NCBI GenBank assembly: GCA_017459865.1
Contig: JAFUCD010000028.1
Location: forward strand, 27,804-91,803
Source: Oscillospiraceae bacterium
GTDB taxonomy: Bacteria > Bacillota_A > Clostridia > Oscillospirales > Oscillospiraceae
Length of the DNA stretch: 64,000 bases
Reading direction: 5' to 3'
Below are positions 7,477-14,682 of this stretch, one piece after another. A program made the translations under genes and the position numbers. The notes beneath the pieces are model-generated. The model saw nothing but the letters and a program-made list of their open reading frames with translations. It did not search any database and was not told where the DNA came from. Within the stretch, counting starts at the first letter, position 1; the number at the start of each line of letters is the position of its first letter.

Positions 7477-8928
7477 ATGGATCTGCATGAACCTCTGAAC
7501 ATGACCATGCTGTGCGATTTCTATGAGCTGACGATGGGCAACGGCTATTTTGACCACGGGCTGAAGGATCGCATCACTTATTTCGATATGTTTTTCCGCA
7601 AGGTGCCCGACGGCGGCGGCGTTGCCATCGCGGCGGGGCTGGAGCAGGTGATCGACTACATCAACGACCTGCACTTCTCCGAGGCGGACATCGAATATCT
7701 GCGCGGCCGCAAGCTCTTCAAGGAGGAGTTTCTGGACTATCTGCGCACGTTCCGCTTCACGGGCGATATCTGGGCCGTGCCGGAGGGCACGCCGGTGTTC
7801 CCGCGTGAGCCGCTGATGACGGTGCGCGCGCCCGCCATCGAGGCGCAGCTGATCGAGACCTATGTGCTGCTGCAGCTCAACCACCAGAGTCTGATCGCCA
7901 CGAAGGCCAACCGCATCTGCCGCGCCGCCGAGGGGCGGACGGTGCTGGAATTCGGCTCGCGGCGCGCACAGGGCACCGACGGCGCGATCGTCGGCGCGCG
8001 CGCGGCCTACATCGGCGGCTGCGCCGGAACGGCCTGCGCGATCTCGGACCAGATCTACGGCGTGCCAGCTGGCGGCACGATGGCGCACTCCTGGGTGCAG
8101 ATGTTCGACACGGAGCTCGACGCCTTCCGCGCCTATTGCCAGACCTATCCCACGAACGCGACCCTGCTCGTGGACACCTACGACAGTCTCCACTCCGGCG
8201 TACCGAACGCGATCCGCGCCTTCGACGAGATCCTGCGCCCGCAGGGCATCACGAGCTGCGGCATCCGTTTCGACTCCGGCGACATCGCGTATCTGACGAA
8301 AAAGGCGCGCGTGATGCTCGACGAGGCAGGCTGGCAGGGCTGCAGGATCACGGTCTCCAACTCGCTCGACGAGCGGCTGATCAAGGGGCTGCTCGACCAG
8401 GGCGCGCAGATCGACGCCTTCGGCGTGGGCGAGCGGCTGATCACCGCCAAGAGCGAGCCGGTGTTCGGCGGCGTTTACAAGCTCTGCGCCATCGAGCGCG
8501 AAGACGGCACCGTCGTGCCGAAGATCAAGATCAGCGAGAACGTCGGCAAGATCACGAACCCGCACTACAAGCGGCTCTACCGCTTCTTCGGGCGCGACAC
8601 CGGCATGGCGGAGGCCGACTATATCACGGTCTATGACGAGGTCGTGGACGACACGCAGCCGCTGGAGATCTGCGATCCCGACGCGACCTGGAAAAAGAAG
8701 CTCATGACTGACTTCGTCGCCAAGGAGCTGCAGGTGCCGATCTTCCTCGGCGGCAGGCAGGTCTACACCTCCCCCGCCCTGCCGGAGATCCGCGCCTACT
8801 GCAAGGAGCAGATCGCCACGCTCTGGCCCGAGGTGCTGCGCTTCGACAATCCGCACAACTACTATGTGGACCTGTCGGACAAGCTGCTGCAGATCAAGCT
8901 CGACCTGCTCAACCGCGGGCGCGGCTGA
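7477..8928 (+). CDS. pncB: Nicotinate phosphoribosyltransferase
   Basis: The 483-residue product converts nicotinate and PRPP to nicotinate mononucleotide, the Preiss-Handler entry to NAD. Family hallmarks are the N-terminal LCDFYELTMGNGYF, LLLQLNHQSLIATKA, FGSRRAQGTDGAIVGARAAYIGG, MAHSWVQ (the conserved His region) and GIRFDSGDIAYL. The start at 7477 follows AGGAGG by ten bases; the in-frame TTG at 7456 lies before that site. The stop is 15 bases from niaR, so the two form an operon. The long structured leader suggests additional RNA-level control. Confidence 0.95.
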   Translation: MDLHEPLNMTMLCDFYELTMGNGYFDHGLKDRITYFDMFFRKVPDGGGVAIAAGLEQVIDYINDLHFSEADIEYLRGRKLFKEEFLDYLRTFRFTGDIWAVPEGTPVFPREPLMTVRAPAIEAQLIETYVLLQLNHQSLIATKANRICRAAEGRTVLEFGSRRAQGTDGAIVGARAAYIGGCAGTACAISDQIYGVPAGGTMAHSWVQMFDTELDAFRAYCQTYPTNATLLVDTYDSLHSGVPNAIRAFDEILRPQGITSCGIRFDSGDIAYLTKKARVMLDEAGWQGCRITVSNSLDERLIKGLLDQGAQIDAFGVGERLITAKSEPVFGGVYKLCAIEREDGTVVPKIKISENVGKITNPHYKRLYRFFGRDTGMAEADYITVYDEVVDDTQPLEICDPDATWKKKLMTDFVAKELQVPIFLGGRQVYTSPALPEIRAYCKEQIATLWPEVLRFDNPHNYYVDLSDKLLQIKLDLLNRGRG

Positions 8929-8943
8929 CCGGGGAGGGTGTCT

Positions 8944-9453
8944 ATGGACGCAAGTACCCGGCGCAGCGCCATCCTCCGCGCGCTCACGGCGGCCGACGGT
9001 CCGGTCAGCGCCTCGGCGCTCGCGGCGCGGTTTTCCGTGAGCCGGCAGATCATCGTCGGCGATGTGGCGCTGCTGCGCGCCGCCGGCGAGGAGATCTCCG
9101 CGACGCCGCGCGGCTATGTGCTCGACCGCGCCGCCGAGGGCATCACGCGCACCGTCGCCTGTCGCCACACGATCGACGGCACGGAGCAGGAGCTGCAGAT
9201 CATCGTGGACAACGGCTGCACCGTGCTGGACGTGGTCGTGGAGCACGCGGTCTATGGTCAGCTCACCGGCGAGCTCCGGATCCGCAGCCGCTATGACGTG
9301 GCGCAGTTCATGGAGCGTCTGATCTCCGACGGGGCAAAGCCCCTGAGCTCCCTCACCGACGGGATCCACCTGCACACGCTGCTCTGTCCCGACGAGGCCG
9401 CCTTTCTCCGCACGCAGGACGCCCTGCGCGAAGCGGGCTTTTTGTTTGAATGA
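8944..9453 (+). CDS. niaR: NiaR-type nicotinate-responsive repressor
   Basis: A 169-residue transcription factor: an HTH_11 winged helix at about residues 5-55 (RRSAILRALTAADGPVSASAL) followed by a 3H domain. The three His motifs are visible as CRHTIDG, VVEHAVYG and DGIHLHTLL; in the family they bind a metal and nicotinic acid is the co-repressor. Being directly behind pncB, it most likely represses its own operon. The ATG at 8944 follows GGGGAGG; an in-frame GTG at 8938 overlaps that site. Confidence 0.92.
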   Translation: MDASTRRSAILRALTAADGPVSASALAARFSVSRQIIVGDVALLRAAGEEISATPRGYVLDRAAEGITRTVACRHTIDGTEQELQIIVDNGCTVLDVVVEHAVYGQLTGELRIRSRYDVAQFMERLISDGAKPLSSLTDGIHLHTLLCPDEAAFLRTQDALREAGFLFE

Positions 9454-9464
9454 TATGACTGGAG

Positions 9465-9505
9465 CACACGCTGCCGCCCAAAATGAGCGGCAGCGTGTGT
9501 TTTTA
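9465..9505 (+). terminator. Terminator of the pncB-niaR operon
   Basis: A perfect 13-bp stem (9465-9477 with 9487-9499) followed by TTTTTAT, twelve bases after the niaR stop. Confidence 0.9.
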
Positions 9506-9529
9506 TGTGAACTTTGGTGCTATTTACCA

Positions 9530-9558
9530 TTGAAAAACTTGATTTTATGCCGTATAAT
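9530..9558 (+). promoter_or_regulatory. Promoter of the SLH wall-hydrolase pair
   Basis: TTGAAA (9530-9535) and TATAAT (9553-9558) with a 17-base spacer. Confidence 0.75.
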
Positions 9559-9585
9559 ATTAGATTATGTAACCTATCACTTTTC

Positions 9586-9619
9586 AGAAGGGGGTACGGC
9601 AGTCGGTTTTTCCGCTGCC
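9586..9619 (+). promoter_or_regulatory. Ribosome binding site separated from the start by a hairpin
   Basis: The only good ribosome binding site for the amidase gene, AGAAGGGGG (9586-9594), lies 35 bases before the ATG. Between them is a hairpin (GGCAGTCGG 9598-9606 with CCGCTGCC 9612-9619). Folding it would bring the site to about 13 bases from the start. Confidence 0.4.
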
Positions 9620-9629
9620 TGACACATCT

Positions 9630-11078
9630 ATGAGCATCAAACGCATACTCGCCATGGTGCTGATCCTCGTGCTCTGCTGCTCGCTGACGCCGGGCGCCCT
9701 CGCCGCGAACAGCTCCGGCTACGGCGACGGCTGGGTGTACATCACGATCGATCCCGGTCACGGCGGCGTCGACTCCGGCTGCGTCGCCACCTATGACGAC
9801 AAGCAATATACCGAGCGCGATCTGTGCATGCAGATCGGGCTGTATCTGAAGGAGGAGCTGGAGAGCTATCAGCACGTGAAGGTGTTTCTCACCCGCACGC
9901 CGGACACGCCGGACTCCATGCTGCCGAGCGGCGAGGTCAAGTCCCGCATCACCTACGCCCAGACGCAATGCAGCGACTTTCTGATCAGTCTGCACTTGAA
10001 CGACGTGGGGCTGGGTACGCATGTGCCGAACGGCGCCTGCGCGCTCGTGAGCAACGGCAACTACCGCCCCGAGGTCGCCGAGGCCGGCAAGGCGGTCGCG
10101 GCCGTCACGCTCGCCGAGCTCGAGAAGCTGGGCGTGGAGAACAAGGGCTTTCTGCTGCGCGATTCCTCTGACACGAAGTATCCCAACGGCACGATCTCCG
10201 ATTACTACGGCGTGGTGCGCTACGGCATTCTTGCGAACATCCCCTCCACGCTGATCGAGCACTGCTTCCTGCGCAACGAAAGCGATTTTCGTGCGATCCT
10301 CTCGAGCGACGCCAAACTCCGCGCCGTCGCCAGGGCCGACGCCGCGGGCATCGTGCAGTATTTCGGTCTGGAGAAGAAGACCGACGAGACCCCGGACGAG
10401 GAAGCGCCCGTGCGTCTGCGCGATATCCGGGGGCATTGGGCCGTCGACAACATCGCCGCCGCCGTGGCGCGCGGCTGGGTCACGGGCTATCCCGACCACA
10501 CCTTCCGTCCCAACACGACGCTGACGCGCGCGGACTTCGTCACGCTCCTGTCGCGTCTGAGCGGCGAGACGATACCCGAATGCACCGCCGCGCCGTTCCC
10601 GGACGTCCCCGCGACCAAATACTACGCCGACAGCGTGGCGTGGGCGGTCGAGAGCGGCATCGTCTCCGGCTTCCCGGACGGCACATTCCACCCCACGGAG
10701 AACGTCACGCGCCAGCAGATGGCGCACATCATGCGGCTGTATCTGCAGCACAAGGGTCTGGACGTGACCGTGAAGGACACCACAGTGGACGAGCAGATCA
10801 CGGACATCGGCTCCATTGGCCGCTGGGCGCTGGACGACGTGCGCTTCTGCTACGCGGCCGGGCTGCTGCAGGGCCGCAGCAACGGCTTTGTCCCCGCCGG
10901 GACCGCCACGCGCGCCGAGGCCGCCACGGTGCTGATGCGCCTGTTCGACTATGAAAACCCGCCCGTCGAGCCTGAGGCGCCGGACGATCCAACGCCTGAG
11001 ACGCCCGCTGATCCGGAGACGCTGACCGCGGGGACCCCGATCTACAACGGCGCGATGCCGAATGAAGCTGAGCGGTGA
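9630..11078 (+). CDS. SLH-anchored N-acetylmuramoyl-L-alanine amidase
   Basis: The 482-residue secreted protein has a signal peptide (to about residue 25, ending ALAA), an Amidase_3 catalytic domain (about 35-245) and three SLH domains (about 262-445) with a Pro/Glu-rich tail. The zinc amidase motifs are visible: ITIDPGHGG (first His), a Glu in YTERDL, SLHLND (second His) and the catalytic Glu in STLIEHCFL. It should cleave the amide bond between MurNAc and the stem peptide at the cell surface. It is co-transcribed with the lysozyme gene 43 bases downstream, whose SLH region is closely similar. Confidence 0.93.
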   Translation: MSIKRILAMVLILVLCCSLTPGALAANSSGYGDGWVYITIDPGHGGVDSGCVATYDDKQYTERDLCMQIGLYLKEELESYQHVKVFLTRTPDTPDSMLPSGEVKSRITYAQTQCSDFLISLHLNDVGLGTHVPNGACALVSNGNYRPEVAEAGKAVAAVTLAELEKLGVENKGFLLRDSSDTKYPNGTISDYYGVVRYGILANIPSTLIEHCFLRNESDFRAILSSDAKLRAVARADAAGIVQYFGLEKKTDETPDEEAPVRLRDIRGHWAVDNIAAAVARGWVTGYPDHTFRPNTTLTRADFVTLLSRLSGETIPECTAAPFPDVPATKYYADSVAWAVESGIVSGFPDGTFHPTENVTRQQMAHIMRLYLQHKGLDVTVKDTTVDEQITDIGSIGRWALDDVRFCYAAGLLQGRSNGFVPAGTATRAEAATVLMRLFDYENPPVEPEAPDDPTPETPADPETLTAGTPIYNGAMPNEAER

Positions 11079-11121
11079 CGTCGGTCCCCGGACCGGCAGC
11101 CGCACATAGGAGTTGATCCGA

Positions 11122-12549
11122 ATGAAAAAAACACTCTCCACCCTGCTCGCGCTGCTGCTGGCGCTGGCAATGTGCTGCTCCGCCGCGGCGGACGGCGAGG
11201 GCAGCAGCTTTTCCGACTACAAGCCCCGCGCGCTCGCCGAGGGCGAGACGCTCCGGCGCGGCATCGACGTGTCGCAGTTCCAGGGCAAGATCGATTGGGC
11301 AGCCGTTGCGGAAAGCGGCGTGGACTTTGCCTTCATCCGCGCGGGCCTTCGCGGCTGGGGCGCCGAGGGGCGCATGCTCGCCGACACGCGCTATCAGGAG
11401 AATCTCGCCGAGGCGCACAAAAACGGCATCCTCGTCGGCGCGTACATCTATTCGCAGGCCATCACCCCCGCCGAGGCGCGCGAGGAGGCGCGATATCTCG
11501 TCGAGCTTGTGAAGGACTATGACATCGACCTCCCGCTGGTCTTTGATCAGGAGTTCACCGACCGGGACGGCGGCTTTTACGGGCGGCTGTATGAGGCCCA
11601 GCTATCCCGGCAGGAGATGACGGATATCGCCAACGCGTTCTGCGCCGAGATCGAGCGGATGGGGTATCAGAGTCTCGTGTATTCGAATCCCTATATGCTC
11701 TCGACCTATCTCTATCGGGAGCAGCTCGGTCAGCTGTGGCTGGCGAACCACGTGCCCGAGACGCAGTACGCCGGGAGCTATGAATTCTGGCAATGCTGCG
11801 CCATCGGGCGGGTACCCGGCATCGAGGGCAACGTGGATCTGGACTTCTGGTTCGCCTCCGACACAGCCCCGCAGCCGGTCATGCGCTTCAGCGACGTGCC
11901 GCCGACGCACTGGGCCTATCGGGATCTGCGCATCGCGGTCTCCAACGGCTGGATCAAGGGCTATCCGGACAACACGTTCCACCCGAGCGACACGCTCAGC
12001 CGCGCCGACTTCGTGACGATGCTCGCCCGTCTGAGCGGCGAGACGCTGCCCGCGGTGACCGAAGCCGTCTTCCCCGACGTCCCGACGAACAAGTATTACG
12101 CCGAGAGCGTGGCATGGGCGGTCGGGAGCGGCATCGTCTCCGGCTTCCCGGACGGCGACTTCCACCCCACGGAGAACGTCACCCGCGAGCAGATGGCGCA
12201 CATCATGCGGCTGTATCTGCAGCACAAGGGCACGGACGTCTCCGGCGTGGACACCACGGTGGACGCGCTGATCGCGGACATCGCCAACGTCGGCTCGTGG
12301 GCGCGCGACGACGTGCGCTTCTGCTACGCCGAGGGGCTGCTGCAGGGCCGAAACGAGGGCTTCGTCCCAGCCGGGACCGCCACGCGCGCCGAGGCCGGCA
12401 CAGTGCTGACGCGCCTGTTCCGCTATGAGCACGGCGAGAGCCCGATCTCCGAGCCGGTCACGCCGGAGCCTGAGCCGCCGATCACGCCCGAACCCGATCC
12501 CGGCTACGGCGTGGTGCTCTCGATCCCGGAGATCCACATCGGCAGATGA
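11122..12549 (+). CDS. SLH-anchored GH25 lysozyme (muramidase)
   Basis: The 475-residue secreted protein has a signal peptide (about residues 1-24), a glycoside hydrolase family 25 domain (about 45-245) and three SLH domains (about 255-440). GH25 features are RGIDVSQFQGKIDW at the first strand, the acidic pair in LVFDQEF, and WQCCAIGRVPGIEGNVDLDFW at the end. It should cut the MurNAc-GlcNAc bond of peptidoglycan. TAGGAG precedes the ATG by nine bases; an in-frame TTG at 11113 overlaps it. With the upstream amidase it forms a two-gene wall-hydrolysis operon. Confidence 0.93.
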   Translation: MKKTLSTLLALLLALAMCCSAAADGEGSSFSDYKPRALAEGETLRRGIDVSQFQGKIDWAAVAESGVDFAFIRAGLRGWGAEGRMLADTRYQENLAEAHKNGILVGAYIYSQAITPAEAREEARYLVELVKDYDIDLPLVFDQEFTDRDGGFYGRLYEAQLSRQEMTDIANAFCAEIERMGYQSLVYSNPYMLSTYLYREQLGQLWLANHVPETQYAGSYEFWQCCAIGRVPGIEGNVDLDFWFASDTAPQPVMRFSDVPPTHWAYRDLRIAVSNGWIKGYPDNTFHPSDTLSRADFVTMLARLSGETLPAVTEAVFPDVPTNKYYAESVAWAVGSGIVSGFPDGDFHPTENVTREQMAHIMRLYLQHKGTDVSGVDTTVDALIADIANVGSWARDDVRFCYAEGLLQGRNEGFVPAGTATRAEAGTVLTRLFRYEHGESPISEPVTPEPEPPITPEPDPGYGVVLSIPEIHIGR

Positions 12550-12550
12550 T

Positions 12551-12598
12551 AAAAAATTTCCCGGAAACCGTACGGATACGGTCTCCGGGAATTTTTTC
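12551..12598. terminator. Bidirectional terminator
   Basis: A long stem flanked by A and T runs on both sides (AAAAAATTTCCCGGA... with ...TCCGGGAATTTTTT) separates the convergent GH25 gene and the PP2C operon, and can end transcription from either side. Confidence 0.85.
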
Positions 12599-12603
12599 GT
12601 CCA

Positions 12604-12813
12604 TTAATGAAACAACATCAGCGCCAAAAAGGCGAGATAGAAAAACGCAAACGCCATCGGGGCAAGCGCCATCAGGAGCGTGAGCATGCGGTCGGCGTCC
12701 GTTTCCGGCTCGACCAGCACAGTCTCATACACCGGCGCGGGCTGTCTGCGCTGCCGGATGGCGCGCAGCAGCGGGCGGTTTGCCAACCGCAGAGAGAGGT
12801 CAGAAGCAGACAT
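12604..12813 (-). CDS. Small membrane protein downstream of PP2C
   Basis: A 69-residue protein with a basic N-terminal half (RLANRPLLRAIRQRRQ) and a C-terminal hydrophobic stretch of about 25 residues (MLTLLMALAPMAFAFFYLAF). AAAGGAGG stands at ideal distance before its ATG, and its start overlaps the end of the PP2C gene by 14 bases, so it is very probably real and co-translated. I do not recognise a family. It may be a partner of the membrane phosphatase, which is inference. Confidence 0.65.
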   Translation of the reverse strand: MSASDLSLRLANRPLLRAIRQRRQPAPVYETVLVEPETDADRMLTLLMALAPMAFAFFYLAFLALMLFH

Positions 12814-13900
12814 CGGGAGCCTCCTTTCCGATCGACCGCCCCGGGTCCGCCGCGGCGTCGAGCTGGTGGATCACGCGCACGGGCGCGCTCTTGGTTTGGG
12901 TGGTCTCATTTCGGATCGAGCGGGTCAGCGAGAGATAGATGATCCCGCCGGCGATCGCGATCACCGCGAGTATGACGGCAATGATCATACGCATCTCGCG
13001 CCGGGTCTCGCGCTTCTGCTCGGTGCGGAGCTCCTGCTCGCGCTCCAGGATCTGCGCGGGCGTGACAGCGCCGAATTCCTTCGTCGTCTCCCCCTCCGGC
13101 TGCGCGGGCGCGGCCGGGACCTCCTCGGGCAGCGTCTCGGCGTCGAGCGAGACGACCTCCGCGAGCACCATCGTCACATTGTCCCGCGAGCCGGCGTCGA
13201 GCGCGCGCTGCACCAGCGCACGGCCCACGACCTCCGGCAGCTGCGGCTGGGAGAGCGTCTCGGCGATCTCGGCGTCGGTCAGCACGCCCGTCACGCCGTC
13301 GGAGCAAAGCATGATGCGGTCGCCCACCTCCAGCTTCACCGAGACGGCAAAGTTCGGCGTCAGCGGGCGGCGGTTGTCCATGCCGATGAATTTCGTGAGC
13401 ACATGGCGCTCGGAGATATCCGGGTTCGGGACGCCCGCCTCGACCATCTGCTGATAGCGCGTGTGGTCGCGCGTGAGACACTTCAGCTCCGTGCCGCGCA
13501 GATGATACACGCGGCTGTCGCCCGCGTTGCTGGCAAAGACGCGGTTGCCGCGCACCTGCGCCACGGCTGCCGTGGAGCCGCCGGTCTCGCGCGTGCGCTG
13601 CTCCAGCTCGCATACGACCGCGTTCGCCTGCTGATAAAACGCCGGCGCCTCAAACGGCCGATCGCCGCCCTGAAATTGCGCAAGCGTCGTCGCGCAGAGC
13701 ATGGCGCACTCCTCTCCATGCGCCTCACCGCCCATACCGTCGAACACGCCGAACAGAAGCTCGGCGTCCTCCGGCGCGCTGATCAGCTCCTCCTGCGGCG
13801 ACTGTGCCGAGAGCTTGAACGAGCCGTTGCAGTAGTAGTTGTCCTCATTGTTCTTCCGCACAGAACCGATGTTCGTCTGTGCATAGCATTGCATCTTCAT
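12800..13900 (-). CDS. PP2C-family Ser/Thr protein phosphatase with C-terminal membrane anchor
   Basis: The 366-residue product has a PPM/PP2C catalytic domain (about residues 1-245) with the metal-binding motifs NNEDNYY, VFDGMGG, CSDGVTGVLTD and GSRDNVTMV. A linker, a positively charged stretch and one transmembrane helix (MIIAVILAVIAIAGGIIYL, about 305-325) follow, and about 40 residues lie beyond. Such enzymes dephosphorylate targets of Hanks-type kinases; no intact kinase gene is in the window, only the degenerate kinase at 37148. The start chosen is the first ATG of MKMQCYAQTN; GGAGG is 25 bases upstream, so the ribosome binding site is weak. Confidence 0.9.
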   Translation of the reverse strand: MKMQCYAQTNIGSVRKNNEDNYYCNGSFKLSAQSPQEELISAPEDAELLFGVFDGMGGEAHGEECAMLCATTLAQFQGGDRPFEAPAFYQQANAVVCELEQRTRETGGSTAAVAQVRGNRVFASNAGDSRVYHLRGTELKCLTRDHTRYQQMVEAGVPNPDISERHVLTKFIGMDNRRPLTPNFAVSVKLEVGDRIMLCSDGVTGVLTDAEIAETLSQPQLPEVVGRALVQRALDAGSRDNVTMVLAEVVSLDAETLPEEVPAAPAQPEGETTKEFGAVTPAQILEREQELRTEQKRETRREMRMIIAVILAVIAIAGGIIYLSLTRSIRNETTQTKSAPVRVIHQLDAAADPGRSIGKEAPDVCF

Positions 13901-13947
13901 AACACCACTATTATTACAAGTCTTTCCTCCATTTGTCAAGCACAGGT

Positions 13948-14101
13948 AGTCTGATCCTGTCAAAAAAGTCCTTGCCGGACATTTTTGACAGGATCAGACT
14001 GCGCAGTCGCCAATATATTTGCTGCGCAAACAGCAAATCGTTTGAATCCCCCTGGGATTCAAACGATTTGCGACGACGCTGGATTAAAATTGAGGTGGGC
14101 C
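13948..14101 (+). repeat. R1 hairpin element, copy a
   Basis: In order: a 19-bp perfect stem (13948-13966/13982-14000) with an inner 4-bp stem, then the conserved core GTCGCCAATATATTTGC, a small hairpin TTTGC-tgc-GCAAA, a perfect 18-bp stem with 3-base loop (14033-14050/14054-14071), and a conserved tail (GCGAC...TGGATT.AA..). The same order and conserved parts occur at 47450-47580 in reverse, with wholly different stem sequences. The 13901-14321 interval between the divergent PP2C and trxA genes holds this element; beyond 14101 I see only minor hairpins. Confidence 0.65.
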
Positions 14102-14321
14102 TTGCCCCCTCAAGCTCCCCCGCTGCTCTGGTTCTGGAGTCAGCAGCATCTTTTTTTTGACAGTCTCAGTCCGTCGTTGCTGTGTTTTTTTGCCGGTCTC
14201 GTACATTTTTTCACAAAAAACGAATTTTAGTCTTTTCGCCATCCGCTTTTCGTGGTAGACTGGATACAGTATGGTTTTCACCCGCGCATCGCGCACAGCA
14301 CAAAAAAAGGAGAAATGCAAA

Positions 14322-14636
14322 ATGGTAACTGTCGTAACACAGGATAATTTCATGACCGAGGTCCTCGAGGCCGATAAGCCCGTTCTGGTGGATTTCTGGG
14401 CCGTCTGGTGCGGTCCCTGCAAGATGCTCTCCCCCGTCGTGGACCAGATCGCCGAGGAGAACGACGACATCAAGGTCTGCAAGATCGACGTCGACGAGGA
14501 GGGCGCGCTCGCCCAGCAGTTCGGCATCATGTCCATCCCCAGCCTGCTCGTGTTCAAGGGCGGCGAGGTCGTGGAGCGCTCTGTCGGCGTGCAGCCGAAG
14601 GATGCGGTCCTGGCTATGGTGAAAAAGCACGCGTAA
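14322..14636 (+). CDS. trxA: Thioredoxin
   Basis: The 104-residue product is a classical thioredoxin: LVDFWAVWCGPCKML with the redox WCGPC motif at about residues 27-31, then DVDEEGALAQQFGIMSIPSLLVFKGGE with the cis-Pro loop. It acts as a cytosolic dithiol reductant. AAGGAG precedes the ATG by nine bases; the longer frame from 14271 adds 17 residues before that site. It lies 46 bases before the flavodiiron protein gene, probably in one transcript for oxidative or nitrosative defence. Confidence 0.96.
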   Translation: MVTVVTQDNFMTEVLEADKPVLVDFWAVWCGPCKMLSPVVDQIAEENDDIKVCKIDVDEEGALAQQFGIMSIPSLLVFKGGEVVERSVGVQPKDAVLAMVKKHA

Positions 14637-14682
14637 GCGGCTTCTTTGCATAATCGAAAATAATTAACAGGAGGATTCATCC

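Noticed and set aside
7378..9375. A 665-residue minus-strand frame opposite pncB and niaR
   Set aside because: Both plus-strand genes are clear homologues with ribosome binding sites, promoter and terminator.
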